Shown: positions 47,460 to 59,580, counted from the stretch's first letter. The stretch: 64,000 bases of DNA from Tricholoma matsutake (GCA_026075535.2 AP026541.1:11470001-11534000); one strand, 5' to 3'. Made by a program: numbers and translations. Notes: a model not told the origin generated them from the sequence alone.

Positions 47460-48860
47460 CATTACCAGTAGAGTAGAACCTATAAAACAAAAGAAACAAG
47501 TTAGTTAGTTTATAAAAACAAAAAGCAAACAAAAAAAAACTTATGTAGGGCCCAAGCGACGCAATCTGCGTCATTTGGGCCCGTGTTCCATGCAGTCAGC
47601 TTGTTTGTGGGTGGTGGCATCATTACCAGTAGATTATAACCTAGAAAACTAAAGAAACAGGTTAGTTAAATTATCAACACAAAAAGCAAATGAAAAAAAA
47701 ACTTATGTAGGGCCCAAACGATGCACATTGCATCGTTTGGGCCCACATTCCATGAAGTTGGCTTGTTTGTGGGTGGTGGTGTCATTCCCAGTATGCTGGT
47801 AGGGGGTTCTGGTGCTGGTAGGCAGTGGCATTGTCGTTGTCATCGACTGCACACACTCACAATCCACCCTACGAGCAGAGGCTCGCAGGCATGGGGTGGG
47901 TGTGTTGGGTTGTCTTGTGTCCGGCCATTGTTGCCAGTAGAGTAGAACCTATAAAACAAAAGAAACAAGTTAGTTTATAAAAACAAAAAGCAAACAAAAA
48001 AAACTTACATAGGGTCCGTGTTGGCTCGTTTGCGGGTGGTGGCGTCATTACCAGTAGATTATAACCTATAAAACTAAAGAAACAAGTTAATTAGTTTATA
48101 AAAACAAAAAGCAAACAAAAAAAACTTACGTGTGGCCCAAACAACGCGATCTGGTGGGCTTGTTTGCGGGTGGTGGCATCGTTACCAGTAGATTATAACC
48201 TAGAAAACTAAAGAAACAGATTAGTTAGTTTATAAAAAGTTATTAAAAACAAAAAGCAAATGAAAAAAAAACTTATGTAGGGCCCAAACGATGCACATTG
48301 CATCATTTGGGCCCACATTCCATGAAGTCGGCTCATTTGTGGGTGGTGGTGTCATTCCCAGTATGCTGGTAGGGGGTTCTGGTGCTGGTAGGCAGTGGCG
48401 TTGTCATTGTCATCGACTGCACACACTCACAATCCACCCTATGAGCAGAGGCTCGCAGGCATGGGGTGGGTGTGTTGGGTTGTCTCGTGTCTGGCCATTG
48501 TTGCCAATAGAGTAGAACCTATAAAACAAAAGAAACAAGTTAGTTTATAAAAACAAAAAGCAAACAAAAAAAACTTACATAGGGTCCGTGTTGGCTCGTT
48601 TGTGGGTGGTGGCATCATTACCAGTAGATTATAACCTATAAAACTAAAGAAACGAGTGAATTAGTTTATAAAAACAAAAAGCAAACGAAAAAAACTTACG
48701 TGTGGCCCAAACAATGCGATCTGGTGGGCTCGTTTGTGGGTGGTGGCATTGTTACCAGTAGATTATAACCTAGAAAGCTAAAGAAACAGATTAGTTAGTT
48801 TATAAAAAGTTATTAAAAACAAAAAGCAAATGAAAAAAAAACTTATGTAGGGCCCAAACG
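47460..48860 (+). repeat. Tandem array: 570-bp duplication of A-rich units and GGGCCC hairpins
   Basis: Eight copies of an A-rich unit (ACCTATAAAACTAAAGAAAC, then AAAAACAAAAAGCAAA and ACTTA) lie near 47467, 47630, 47936, 48056, 48188, 48506, 48628 and 48760. The blocks 47,700-48,270 and 48,270-48,840 are near-identical, about 570 bp apart. Each is led by a hairpin GGGCCCAAACGATGCA..TGCATCRTTTGGGCCC (47711 and 48281). Diverged hairpins lie at about 47550 and 48851. Open frames here repeat with the array and are not genes. Confidence 0.75.
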
Positions 48861-48904
48861 ATGCAGCAGGTTGCATCATTTGGGCCCGCATTCCGTCCAG
48901 TCAG

Positions 48905-49090
48905 TTCGTTTGAAGGTGGTGGTGATGGTGGAGTGGGCATGGGAATGGTGGCAGCGGGTGTCCACACAGTGGTGGTGGTGGTAGAATGGAGAGGAGGGAG
49001 GCGGCAGCATTGTCGAGAGTGGTGGTGATGGTTGATGAGCTGGCAGTGTTGATGATGCAGCTGTGTGCTTTGTCATGCACAGCCACCCCA
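48905..49090 (+). repeat. GGTGGTGATGG-rich low-complexity block
   Basis: Irregular GGTGGTGGTGATGG and GGTGGTGGTAGAATGG words. Non-coding part of the 3.06-kb element. Confidence 0.45.
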
Positions 49091-49123
49091 ATGGTACCTA
49101 GAGCAGTTAGTGGACACACTGTG

Positions 49124-49205
49124 TAAGTCTATGTGGTGTAGTGGTTATATTGGCTGTGCTGAAATGTTGTTGTCTAATGCCTAGGGTTCAATTCATTTAT
49201 TTTAT
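49124..49205 (+). repeat. Second tRNA-derived SINE-like segment
   Basis: Contains the A-box-like TGGTGTAGTGGTTA and the B-box-like GGGTTCAATTC about 50 bases apart, close to tRNA spacing, followed by a T/A-rich tail. Stem pairing looks incomplete, so a functional tRNA is unlikely. It lies inside the 3.06-kb element. Confidence 0.45.
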
Positions 49206-50109
49206 TACTTAGTATTAAGGACTCCTGGTTCAATCCTACTAGATTCCTGGTCTGTCCTCCTGGATTCCTCATAGTCCAAGTCCTGGGGAATTCCTGGAAT
49301 GGTACCAGGAAGAGCCCAATTTACCAGGATTATACCAGGAATCCACTAGGAATCCTACTGGAAGAGAAACTGCCAGGAATAAACCATTTGGTGGACAATG
49401 GCTGAAGCAGGGACTACCAGGAATACGTGGGGCAGTGTAAAGAGCTTGGTATGAAAGTGGACTATGTAAGGTATGTACAATTTGGGGCCCTTGATATCAT
49501 GCCTCGATAACTGTCGCCTTTTCAAATAGGTCAGTATTGAGTGCCCTACTCTTCACCAGGAGTGGCTTGTATGTAAATATGGCTAGGATCGACCCCACAC
49601 TGCTCTGTGTTGACAACAGTCGCTTACGCATTGCCGACACAAGATCTATGGCAATTGGTGTAATGACAGGTACTGTCACTGAAAGTTTCTTGGTTGCACC
49701 AGCGGAAGCCAGCCCTCGCCATTCCCCTTACGCTGTACACAAAATTACGATCGCCCCCTTCCAGCAGGACTTTTGTTGGGACGTCTCAACTTGGGGTCTG
49801 CTATTCAACTTCCATATCATTGCTGGGATGGTATCTCCTGCTGGCTTTGGTTTTACCTCAAGGGGTGAGGGTAAAGGTGATAATTACCGATCACGTGAGT
49901 ATTCTCCCAATCACCAATTTTTACTTTTTTTAATATTTATTTCTTCCTTTCTTGATGCAGCTTCAGCTCCGTCATCTCCCATCAAAGCTAAATCAAGCAT
50001 TCAAAATCAGTATCCTCACCCTTGGTTGCTGTTTCTGCTGAAGTTGCCTCATGATTGTATGATGATATTAGTATGTTGTTGTGCTCTTCATTTATTGCTT
50101 GACTTTTGA

Positions 50110-50697
50110 GCTGGCCAATCTTTTCTAGTCCCTGTATATGATGGGAGAGCCTCGAAAGATCGCAAGGGTTTTGGGTTCACTGACTCTGACTTTAGACACC
50201 TCAGTTATTGGCCATTGTACCGAGGTGGTCAGACTGAGGTTCCATTGGATGCTGTTGTGTTGGTTGGGTATACTGTTGGTACCTACCATGGCAATTCTGG
50301 CCCTGTCCTTTTGTCCAACATTTTGTTTGCCATCCTCCTTGCTGTTGGGTAGTATTCTGATGTATTTGTTACCTGTGCTTCGATGGCTCCTTTGGCTAGT
50401 AGACTCATCTGTACCACGTAGTAGTCTTGCCATTTGTAATATTGTTGTATCATCGTGAGAGACAATTTATTTAGCTATAGTCTCACTTTTCCCTTGAGTT
50501 TGGACTTTTCTGGACATACATTGTGTCTGCAAGCTCTACGGTCTAGGCTCCATGTCTGTGGGCTCAACAGTCTGGGCACCTTTGACTTCCACATGGGACC
50601 CTTTGCCTCATTTCCTCAATCTTTTGATCCATCACAGTTTAATATTGTTATGACAGTGACTCAAAGCACATACAATAAGATAATCTAATCTTGTCTA
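50110..50697. other. No supported gene
   Basis: Overlapping short frames on both strands, pyrimidine-rich plus strand. Nothing recognised. Confidence 0.35.
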
Positions 50698-51180
50698 TCA
50701 AATATTATCAAGCTTTCCAGCCTCCTGGAGTCTAGCTACTTCAGTGGCATGAGCCACCTTCTGCTGGTGTTGGCCCTCTGCATATTTACAAGCCCAACCT
50801 CTGCAGGCACGTGCATATGCTTCACCACTTGGGTCCATGGCAACAGGTGTTGTGGTCACCGTGATACCAGGTGCGATGGTCAAGGTGATCGTTCCACCGG
50901 TTCGACCTTCCATGTTGGGCATAATCAAGGGTGGCTCTGGTTCTGTCATCAGCTGATAACTGATGAACTCTGTCACAGCCTGAGCTCACCAGGTTCTCCA
51001 GGGTGTGGAAACAGTTGTCCAGCTGCATTCCTGACATTCTCGTCCCTATGAGTGTTGCAGACATAATTGATGATGTCCTCTAAGTCATCCCCAACAGCTT
51101 GCACAGCTTCCTCATTTTCCATTGCAGCTTTCAGTGCTTTGCAGGTTGCTACCAGGTATATGGTTTTGAAGAAGAAATCT
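50698..51180 (-). CDS. Hypothetical protein exons, unrecognised
   Basis: A minus-strand exon (about 51180-51000) reads KTIYLVATCKALKAAMENEE and DLEDIINYVCNTHRDENVRN. A short GTGAGC..ACAG intron follows, then VTEFISYQLMTEPEPPLIMP, GGTITLTIAPGITVTTTPVA and a helical ACKYAEGQHQQKVAHATEVA end stopping at 50698. The joined frame has normal composition against a repeat-rich background, which suggests a real or formerly real gene. No family recognised. The CpG-poor surroundings suggest transposon cargo. Confidence 0.38.
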
Positions 51181-52105
51181 GGGATTTCAACAGTGTGTAC
51201 ACTATACTGTGCTTCAGTGCATTATTCTGAACTATGTATGCTGACAACCTACACATTTTCAGACATGTTTGCTGTCTACAACAATGATGAGTGTGGAAGT
51301 GTCCCACTTGTTGTTTGAACACATCTTTTAAGGTCCCTGTCACTCACTGCTGAGCGGCATGCTACACAGTGCTTCTCCCTTGGATCTGCCGCTTCTTTTA
51401 CATGCTTAATGCTTGCAAGCTTAATGCACTTTTCCTTCAATTTGTTTCTGCCATTTCCTTCCTGACATGCTTAATTTAGTTTTTTGATATTGCTGTGCTA
51501 TCATTGTTATCATGTGGTCACTTTTCAATATCCATTTAGCTTCTCAGTGAGAGCAATGTTCAGCTGACAGTCAGCAAAATCTTTGCCTCCCTCATCTCAT
51601 TAGCATTTAGCTTATTATCTCACCTCCTGACCCTCACATTGACCACAACCTTTTTGACTCTTCGGTCACAAAAAAAATGCCTCTGTTAACTCTTTGGATG
51701 CTATGTGGCTTTTTAAACTCCTCCAATATGGCGTGGCAGCCTTGTTTGTTAATTGTACTGTTTTGCAATTTGGTACTTGGCCTGCGCCCCAATCGGTGTA
51801 TGTTCTAATTTTGCCTTCTTGGATTTGGTGTTGAAAATTGGTCTGGAATTAGCTATCCAACATTTCTGAGGCCAGTCATCCTCAATACTACAATTGATTC
51901 AGGTTTCATGGTGAATCTTGATTTACAACTTCTGTTGTGGTGTTGGCTCATTCGATTGCATACTCAGAAAAATCATGACCTTTTCATGGTGCAACTACTG
52001 ACATTGTCTGTTACTTCACTTTGCTCATTCACAAGTTGTTGTCTCACCTCTGAAAGGCAGTTCATTGGCAATGAGGTCTTGGCCCTTGCCAATCGACATG
52101 TATCC
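51181..52105. other. No supported gene
   Basis: T-rich plus strand with short frames only. Nothing recognised. Confidence 0.35.
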
Positions 52106-52108
52106 ATG

Positions 52109-52381
52109 GCTGGCCTCCCCAGTAAACGTGTGGACTCTGTCCATGTCTCCCCCACTGTGGGCTTCGCAGCTTTGCTGTATCATGCCGGCCTCTCCAGTAG
52201 ACTTGTGGTCTCAGTCCATGGCTCCTCTACTGTATGCATGCAGCTTTGCTGTATTGTCCTGGCCTCTCCAGCAAACTTGTGGACTCAGTCCATGTCTTCC
52301 CCACTGTATGCAGCGCAGCTTTGCTGTATCATCCCAGCCTCCTGGGTAAACATGTTTACCTGGTCCATGTCTCCCACACTG
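52109..52381 (+). repeat. Tandem repeat, ~75-bp unit, 3.6 copies
   Basis: Units begin TGGCCTCYCCAG near 52109, about 52188 and about 52260, each with GTGGACTCAGTCCATG, CACTGTATGCA and GCAGCTTTGCTGTAT. All three plus frames stay largely open because the unit length is about a multiple of three, so the coding status cannot be decided. Confidence 0.65.
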
Positions 52382-53079
52382 TACTGATCATTTCCACTGC
52401 ATGTATGCATTCTGTACATGTACAGCTTCCTCCTGGTTACAACATAGTGGCAAATGTTAGCACTTGGGTTTCTAGGGTTTTGGTTCATGTACTTATGGTG
52501 ATTGTCTGGAACATTTTCCTGGTACTGCAAGGATGTTGCTTTGCATGGCTGCAGCGCCATTGCATCCATCTTTCCCACATCATGGTCATGATGTACTGCT
52601 TGCCTGTTCGACCACCCACCATTGTTGCTCATCTTATTGCGTTATTTTTTGCCCGGAACCTGTTCCTGAAACATGACTTCATGTGTTTTGTTTTTCATGA
52701 TCTGGTGCATCGAAAAAAAAGTGCATCCCATTACATGTTCAATGTCAAACACCGCATGACTCATATTCACTGCATGGCAGAAATGCGACACAAACTGTCA
52801 CTATCGCTGTCACTTACATGGCTATTTCTCACTTTTGAACTCCTCCAGTTTTATCTTGTCATTGGTAGCCAGCCCTTGTGCATATATGTGCATTACTACA
52901 ACACCTACTAAGAGGTTTAAACTACCAAGAACTAGAAGTACTGATCACTTCATTCCTTTGCACAAGCCACCCTACAGTGGTGGGCGGCAATATGTGTTTC
53001 CGTTCGCAAAAATCTCGCCTTATATTGATTCCATTTTGTGGATCACATTGACAGCACTGATAAACACATTCAATGTTTG

Positions 53080-56000
53080 GCGACTGGCCTAGTATGTGCA
53101 ACTCCCCCCCTTCTTGATATCATTCCATGTTTGTCAATAAAGGCAATCTTAGGGATCACGAAACTTCACGGTCTCAGTATTGGTTCACATGTTCCTAAGA
53201 ACAAAATGGTACATCTCTTCAAAACCCATGATTGCACATCGTGCTTGAAATGTCTTACTATTTTTTCGACCACCTGCTCCAGGAAATAGCCAAGCAAAGA
53301 GAAATACAGATGCCGTTCATGAGCAAAAAAAAATTACTTGTGACTCAGACAGCCTCACAGATTCATCAGCATTTGTGAAAAGAGGTGTCGGGAGTCACTC
53401 AATGTGTTCAAATGCACCAGAGGTCCAGCTTTCATGCAAGCCACCCAAGAACACAAAGCCCAGTTTTTACCGAGCAGCAAATACAGAGGTGCCAGCCAGT
53501 GTGCATGATGATAATGGAAAGGGAAATAAACCACTGATGACAAGCATGAAAATTGAAGTGCCTGACAGCGAGTATAAGCAAGACACAAAATGAAATGACC
53601 AACATGCAACAAACGCCAGAGGCCAAGCTGCCACTTTGGAATCTGAGGGCCCTGATGATCAACCAACTGTCCTTCTGCCATCAGATTTTCCTCCATTGCC
53701 TGCAGATGAGGAGCTGTCATACCAAATTAATTGAGATTTTTGTGAGAGTTCTTACCCAATGCAATGGAAGAAGTAGGATGTGCTGTTTGTGGTCAGCTAA
53801 CACCAGTGTTGCAACTTACTAGACTGAGAGCTGTAAAAAATCAACTGCATATACTTGAAGCATCAGGCATGACTCGAGTAGAGCGGAAGGATGCGACCAG
53901 AGCTATCCATGAGTTCAAGGGTCCAGTAATTGACTATAAGTGTAACTGGATTTGTGATCACTGTCGGAAGCACCTGTGGAAGGGCCAAGTTCCTCGGAAT
54001 GCTCTAGCAAAAGGCCTATGGCTCGGTACAGTACCTGAGGAGCTGGCAAGCTTGAGATTTGTTGAAAGGATGCTGGTGGCATGTGTCCGCATTAATAGTT
54101 CCTTCGTTTGGGTTGCTGCCTCCAGTTTGAGGAAAATGAATTCACATGTAATCACATTTGAGTCTCCTGTGCCAAAGATTTATCACTGGCTACCACCTCC
54201 TGTTGAGGACCTCAATGAGATTTTAGCAGTTCTATTTACAGGGCCCTGTAGGCCAACAGACAAGGAATATAAGTGTACTCTGTTATTGGTAAGGCGAGGT
54301 CATGTTGCTTGTGCACTGGAATGGCTAAAACTGAACCATCCAGATTATGAAGACATACATATTGCATATGATGAGCTGAAAAAATACCCAGAAGGATCTC
54401 CCCCTGTGTCAGTTGAATATCGCCAATCCTTGACAAACAAAGTTGAAGAAGGGACCAGTTCCTTCAATGATGGCACTGAGGAAGGTGTAGATGAAGGTGA
54501 CTGTCCTTTTGTTGTACACCCTTTGACAAGTGATGGGATGATGACTAAATCTGTTGAAGCACTGAAAGGTATTGCTCTGAGACATTGGAATAGTGGAGGT
54601 GGGGCTCTTGCTATCTCACATGCAGTGGATGTGAAATCTATATATAATAATCCAAGTTTGTACCCCCAGATTTTTCCTTGGCTCTTCCCTTATGGTCTCG
54701 GAGGTGTAGGCACAACAACCCTCTCTGACAAAGCTCACAAACAGCATTTGTTGATGTACCATGATAAAAGGTTTCAGCAAGACATCACTTTTCCCTTCGT
54801 CATGTTTAGCCATGCTCAAGTAAAATCTTCGACTTCGGCTGGGTTTCTTCTTGCAGAGATGGCTAAGTTCCAGGACATCACAAATAGGCTGTTAACCATC
54901 GATCAAACTGCGTATCCAAATGTATGTCGGAAGGAGAGGTTGTCAAGCCTATAATGCAGGATGAATAAAACTGTTTTCAGGTTATCAAAGACCTTGATCA
55001 TATCAATGGTAAGGTTAGCAGCTCAATTACTTCAAAAAAATACATGCACAGTGAGATTTGGTCATTGATCACATATAAGGCAAGGCAGGGGTAGGGGTAT
55101 ACCCTTGTGTTTTGGGGCTAAGGGTATGAGGGGTAAGGGTAGGGGTTTGGAAGTTCATACCCTTGCATACCCCTGTACCCTTACTAAGGGTACAGGGGTA
55201 TGCCAGGGGTATGCTTATGTAAGAATATCATTTGATTTTTTCAGCTACAAAGACTCATATTCAAGATTTTCATCAATTAAATTCAGATTTTGGGATTGGC
55301 CAACATGATAATGGCTTTCATATGTTAATAAGAGGTATCAATATGTGATATTAATAGTAAATACAATAGTTATCAACACTTTTCAAATGAATTTTGCTCT
55401 AAACATGTTGATTTTGTGCCAAACCCTTGTACCCTTGACAAACCTTCCCATACCCTTGGCAACCCTTATATGTTTCCATACCCTTACCCTTAAGGGTAGG
55501 GTGTTCAGGGGTAGGGGTAAGGGTATGAGATTTGACACCCAGGGGTAACCCCTGCCTTGCCCTGATCACATATATGGGGGCTCCGATGTTAAACATTACA
55601 TTGTCACCCGCTGACAATAAACACCCCCTGTCTCTACTTCACAGATGACAATGAATCCTTCGATGTGAATCTTAGCCGCAGTGACAATGACTGTTACCAG
55701 CTTATAGCGAAAAATCCTGTTGCTGCCATGCGATTCTTCCACTTCACTATTGAAATGTTCATCAAGCACGTGCTCAGTTTTGGCTCTGATAAATGAGGCC
55801 TATATGGCGACACATCAGCATTTTATGGAACAGTTGAGCAGCAGGGGTGTCTGACCTTGCACTTGCACATGTTGCTTTGGATTCGTGGAAGTCTCTCTCC
55901 AGATGAGATGAGGCATATGATTCTCAATCCCACTTCAGTTTTTCGACGTAAATTGGTGGAGTACTTAGAAAGTGTGCATGTGGGCAAACTTATGTCAGCT

Positions 56001-59000
56001 GACAAACAAGATGTAGAAGCTGTTTACAAACATGTTTCCAAGTCAAAATCCTACTGAGATCCCACTGAGACATTGCCAGAAGCGCCGCCACCACCATGTG
56101 ACAACAATAATTGTAACACTTGTGAACAATGCAAAGATTTGACGTTGTGGTGGGCACGATTCTGAGAAGTCATCAACATATTATTATTAAAGTCAAACAT
56201 CCACAAGTGTTCCTCCAACAGGAACAAAGATGGCTCCCAAAACAAGGGTCACATATTCAAAGGTTGCCTTGATAATGTCTGGGGAAAATGCAAGGCGAGG
56301 TTCCCATGTCCTTTGTTCGAGCGTACAGAGGTCAATCCCAAAACAGGAAGCATTAATTTAAAGAAAAAAGAAAGCTGGTTAAATACATTCACTTATGTTG
56401 TAACTTATCTTCTGAGATGCAACACGGATGTTACCAGTCTATGCTCTAGAACTGCAATTAAGAGTGTCCTGCTTTGTGGATTGAATTATGTCACAAAGTT
56501 GCTGCTGAAGACACATGTGGTATTTGATACAGTCTGCTCCATCTTTGATAGAAATCCTGATGTGGTGGGTGTAATTGAACCATGCAAAGATAAGGCTTGC
56601 AAGCTGATGACAAAAATCATTAACTCGTTAAGTGCAAAAATGGAAATGGGCTCACCTATGATCTGTATGTACCTGTTGGATATTCCAGACCACTTTAAAA
56701 GCCACAAGTTCCGTACTTTTTTCTGGCAGTCCTTTGTTGGTGAAGCTAGGAAGCCCTGGGGATGGAACTTCTAAGTGTGACATATTATCAGAAGATCCTG
56801 CACCACCCAAAGAAAAGGTAACGCTGATCAGATTCATTGGGTCTGTAATTGGTCTGTCTCTAGTATATGACTATATCTATCGATCCAGAGACCTTGACAA
56901 CATGTCTCTGTATGACTGGGTGGCAAGATGTGAATGGGGGAAGCTGCCTGCAAAGAAAAAGCAAGTTTGCCGTAACCAGGGCAATCTGGAAAACAGTGAA
57001 AGTGATCATTCACCTTTGCCCCATTGCACATCTAAGAGGCCTGCATCGACGCTCTTTCCATTCCTACCTGAACACCCGCTAGCTGATAGCCATGGATCCC
57101 ACTGCCATTGGGCTGAAAAAGAGATGGTCCCAAACTTTGTTGGGACTACATTGCCGAGGTTCGATCAAGGGGATTGTGAGTACTACTGCAGTGCAATGTT
57201 GACTCTATTCAAACCTTGGCGAAGTGGCCTAGATCTGAAGCAACATGATCATTGGTGGGATGATGCATTCTCTGCTCATGACTTTTCTCCCAGGCACCAC
57301 ACAATAATGAGAAATATGAACATCCATTATGAATGCCTTGATGCGCAGGATGACTTCCACACCCAAATGCGTAAAGGTGCTGCCCCCCTTGGGATATGGG
57401 ATGACACTGATGCTGAAATTCTCCAAGAAATTGGTCAAACTGCTGCAGAGGAACTTGGGGCACACATTCCTCAAAATGTTGAGTATGATGTAGATGATAT
57501 CTTGGATGTAACAGGGAAGCATGAGAGAGCATGCAACGAGTTGATGAGTTCCATGAAGGCTACACTACAAAGCCTCAGGTGGACTGAGTCTAGTTCACAA
57601 TCACTTTGTGGTACCCTGGACATCACCCCATCCCCTCCTGTGATCAGGCAAAGTGGCTCAGCGTGGAAAGCTCTAGTTGCCCAAAAATGCGCCAAAATTT
57701 TGGAGAACCGTTTGCGGCACTTGCCACCAAACACATCCAAGTCTCATACAGCTACCTCACAGTTTATACCGGATGATGTACACATTGTTGAGAAAAATTA
57801 CATGACACGTGCTTTTACTTCGAAAGTGCATCAGAGAACAATAGACAACATAGTACATGACTTTGGTTTAAACAAAGAGCAAAGCTGCACATTCTGCATC
57901 ATTGCCAACCATGCATGCAGCCCAGATTCTGAGCAGCTAAAGATGTACATAGCCAGTATGGCAGGCACTGGTAAGTCGCAAGTGCTCAAAGTGTTGGTGG
58001 AATATTTCAGTTGGAAAAATGAGTCACATCGTTTAATAATAGTTGCACCAACTGGAAGTGCTGCAGCACTTCTGGGGGGATCCACTTACCATTCAATGTT
58101 GGGAATCAACTCAGAAGGAGGGTAGACATCTAACATCCAAGTCAAATCATAGCTAGAAGGTGTGCAGTACATTTTTCTAGATGAAGTATCAATGTTGTCA
58201 TGTAGGGATATATAATTGATCAGCGCACGTTTGGCACAGGTGTTAAACAATCCTGATTTACCTTTTGGAGGCCTGAATATGATATTTGCAGGAGACTTCG
58301 TGCAGTTACCTCCCATAATTGGGCAGCAACATGCTTCACTCTACAGCCAGACAGTCAGAAAGAATGTGATGTCGTTGCAGGATCAAGAGGCTGCAATCGG
58401 CAAGGCCCTGTGGCATCAAGTTACCATGGTTGACATCCTTCGGAAAAACATGAGACAATGCACTCAGTCCAAAGAAGATACACAGTTTTGAGAGTCCCTT
58501 GCCAACATGCGTTACAAGGCTTGTACACCTGCCGACATTGCATTTCTAAGGTCTCGAGTTTCCAGCAGTCTACCTGGTCGACCATGCATCAATGAAACCC
58601 AATTTTGTAATGTTTCCATCATCACCTGTTTGAATACCCTCAAAGATGAAATTAATCGTCTGGGCTCAGTGAGATTTGCTCAAGAAACAAGTCAAGAATT
58701 AGAAGAATTTGTGTCTGTAGATACAATTCCTTCTGATGAGACAGCGAGCATGAAAACAAAAAAAGAGCGAACTGGTCAAAGATGGCAGGTGCAAGGTGGT
58801 AAGATCTCACCCAAAGTTCAGAATATTTTGTGGACACAACTGCCATGTGCCAATATGAAACTCATTCCCAGCAAACTGTCACTATGTGTCAGTATGCCTG
58901 TAATGATTAGGAATAATGTGGCAACTGAGTTGTGCATCACAAAAAGACAGGAAGCAGTTGTACACAGTTGGCAGCATGTCAACAGACCAGGGGGAATAAA

Positions 59001-59580
59001 GGTATTAGACACATTATTTGTCAAGCTTTGTGATCCACCTACACCAGTGCAACTTGATGGTCTCCCACTAAATGTGATACCACTGACAAGAAATTCAGTG
59101 GCGACTACATGCCAACTGCCAGATGACACATCATTAGCCATATCTCGTTCCCAAGTGGAATTATTACTTAACTTTGCCATGACAGATTATGTGTCCCAAG
59201 GCAAAACACGGCAAAATAATGTTGTTGACCTCACATATAGTCATTCACACCAAGGATATTATACTGCAATATTGAGAGGTGCGAGCGCTGCCGGTACCTT
59301 AATCTTGAATAGCTTCCATCCCAGCAAAATTACTGGGGGTGCATCGGGTGCCCTCCGACAGGAATTCAGAGAGCTTGAGCTTTTGGATGATGTAACGACC
59401 AGGCATTTTGAAGGAAAGCTGCTGAGAAATGTTGCGATGGTGGATCACAGAAATACAATTATTACCCTGTTCTGTGAGCATAAAGGTTTGCAATATATGC
59501 CATCAACGATTCACTCAGCACTAAGATGGAGCAAACATGATCCATACCTTGAATGTGAAGGTGATAATCTTGACTGGTGA
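53080..59580 (+). pseudogene. Helitron Rep-helicase (RepHel), decayed
   Basis: The N-terminus reads ITKLHGLSIGSHVPKNK and HDCTSCLKCL. From 53764, EEVGCAVCGQLTPV, CDHCRKHL, PRNALAKGLWLGTVPEELA and LFTGPCRPTDKEYKCTLLLV match the DUF6570 region. Next comes YPQIFPWLFPYGLGGVGTTT (Helitron helicase-like N-terminal domain). The Rep HUH motif is HLHMLLWI (HxH at 55860-55868), then CKARFPCP, RCNTDVTSLCSRTAIKSV and LNYVTKLLLKTH (Rep tyrosine region). The helicase has Walker A AGTGKS (57961-57978), APTGSAAALLGGSTYHSMLG, Walker B FLDEVSMLS (about 58170) and GDFVQLPP. Stops are TGA at 53591, 53732, 55795, 56055, 56163, 58489 and 59578, TAG at 58123 and 58150, and TAA at 58213. Frame changes near 53,750, 55,620 and 56,745 may include introns. 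Helitrons transpose by rolling-circle copying; this copy is dead. Confidence 0.85.
55076..55564. mobile_element. hAT-like MITE (489 bp) with perfect 8-bp target duplication
   Basis: The flanks carry ATCACATA at 55068-55075 and again at 55565-55572. The right end, read inward, is CAGGGCAAGGCAGGGG; the left is TAAGGCAAGGCAGGGG, so 14 of 16 bases match. The interior is built of AGGGGTA/TACCCTT words and has no gene. The 8-bp duplication and CAGGG-type end are hAT features. It sits inside the Helitron Rep coding sequence, between SLIT and MGAPM-type codons. Confidence 0.85.

Larger units (their letters stand above)
46380..49442. mobile_element. 3.06-kb non-autonomous DNA element with terminal inverted repeats
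   Basis: The left end CTTTACACTGCCCCACATAG matches the reverse complement of the right end (CTTTACACTGCCCCACGTAT), followed on both sides by TCCTGG. Next to each end is an array of CCAGGAATCC words (46,408-46,500, and inverted at 49,225-49,425). No transposase frame was found; the interior is repeats and hairpins. No clear target duplication is visible. The class is uncertain: the CACTG start recalls CACTA-type ends, but that is weak. Confidence 0.68.
45291..50109 (+). pseudogene. Decayed multi-exon gene split by the 46.4-49.4 kb element
   Basis: Plus-strand pieces bounded by GT/AG-like sites read as one kind of protein. They are ASPKHKHSSDTPPAPRSPAF (about 45,295), TVKTEKAKANKDVSNKK (about 45,628), a QIATGSIGDESPPAEDCGSQ piece (about 45,865-45,930) and SLGYKSQEDTPCIPASS followed by MSGDHSIPVDGDADASPQVF (about 45,972-46,110). 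After the 46,380-49,442 element there is a 190-codon frame (49537-50109: MSALLFTRSGLYVNMARIDP, DTRSMAIGVMTGTVTESFLV, KITIAPFQQDFCWDVSTWG). That the two sides belong to one gene is inference from strand and composition. No family is recognised. The 49.5-kb exon is the best-supported part. Confidence 0.35.

Noticed and set aside
47721..48515. Two near-identical 74-codon frames
   Set aside because: They repeat exactly with the 570-bp array and have low-complexity composition; they are products of the repeat.
46600..49205. Functional tRNA genes
   Set aside because: A/B-box-like words are present, but a full cloverleaf with acceptor and anticodon stems could not be formed by eye; SINE-like remnants are the better call.
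55080..55560. Telomere-like AGGGGTA/TACCCTT repeats
   Set aside because: The words are irregular, occur in both orientations and are bounded by inverted ends with an 8-bp target duplication, so they belong to a MITE and not an internal telomere.
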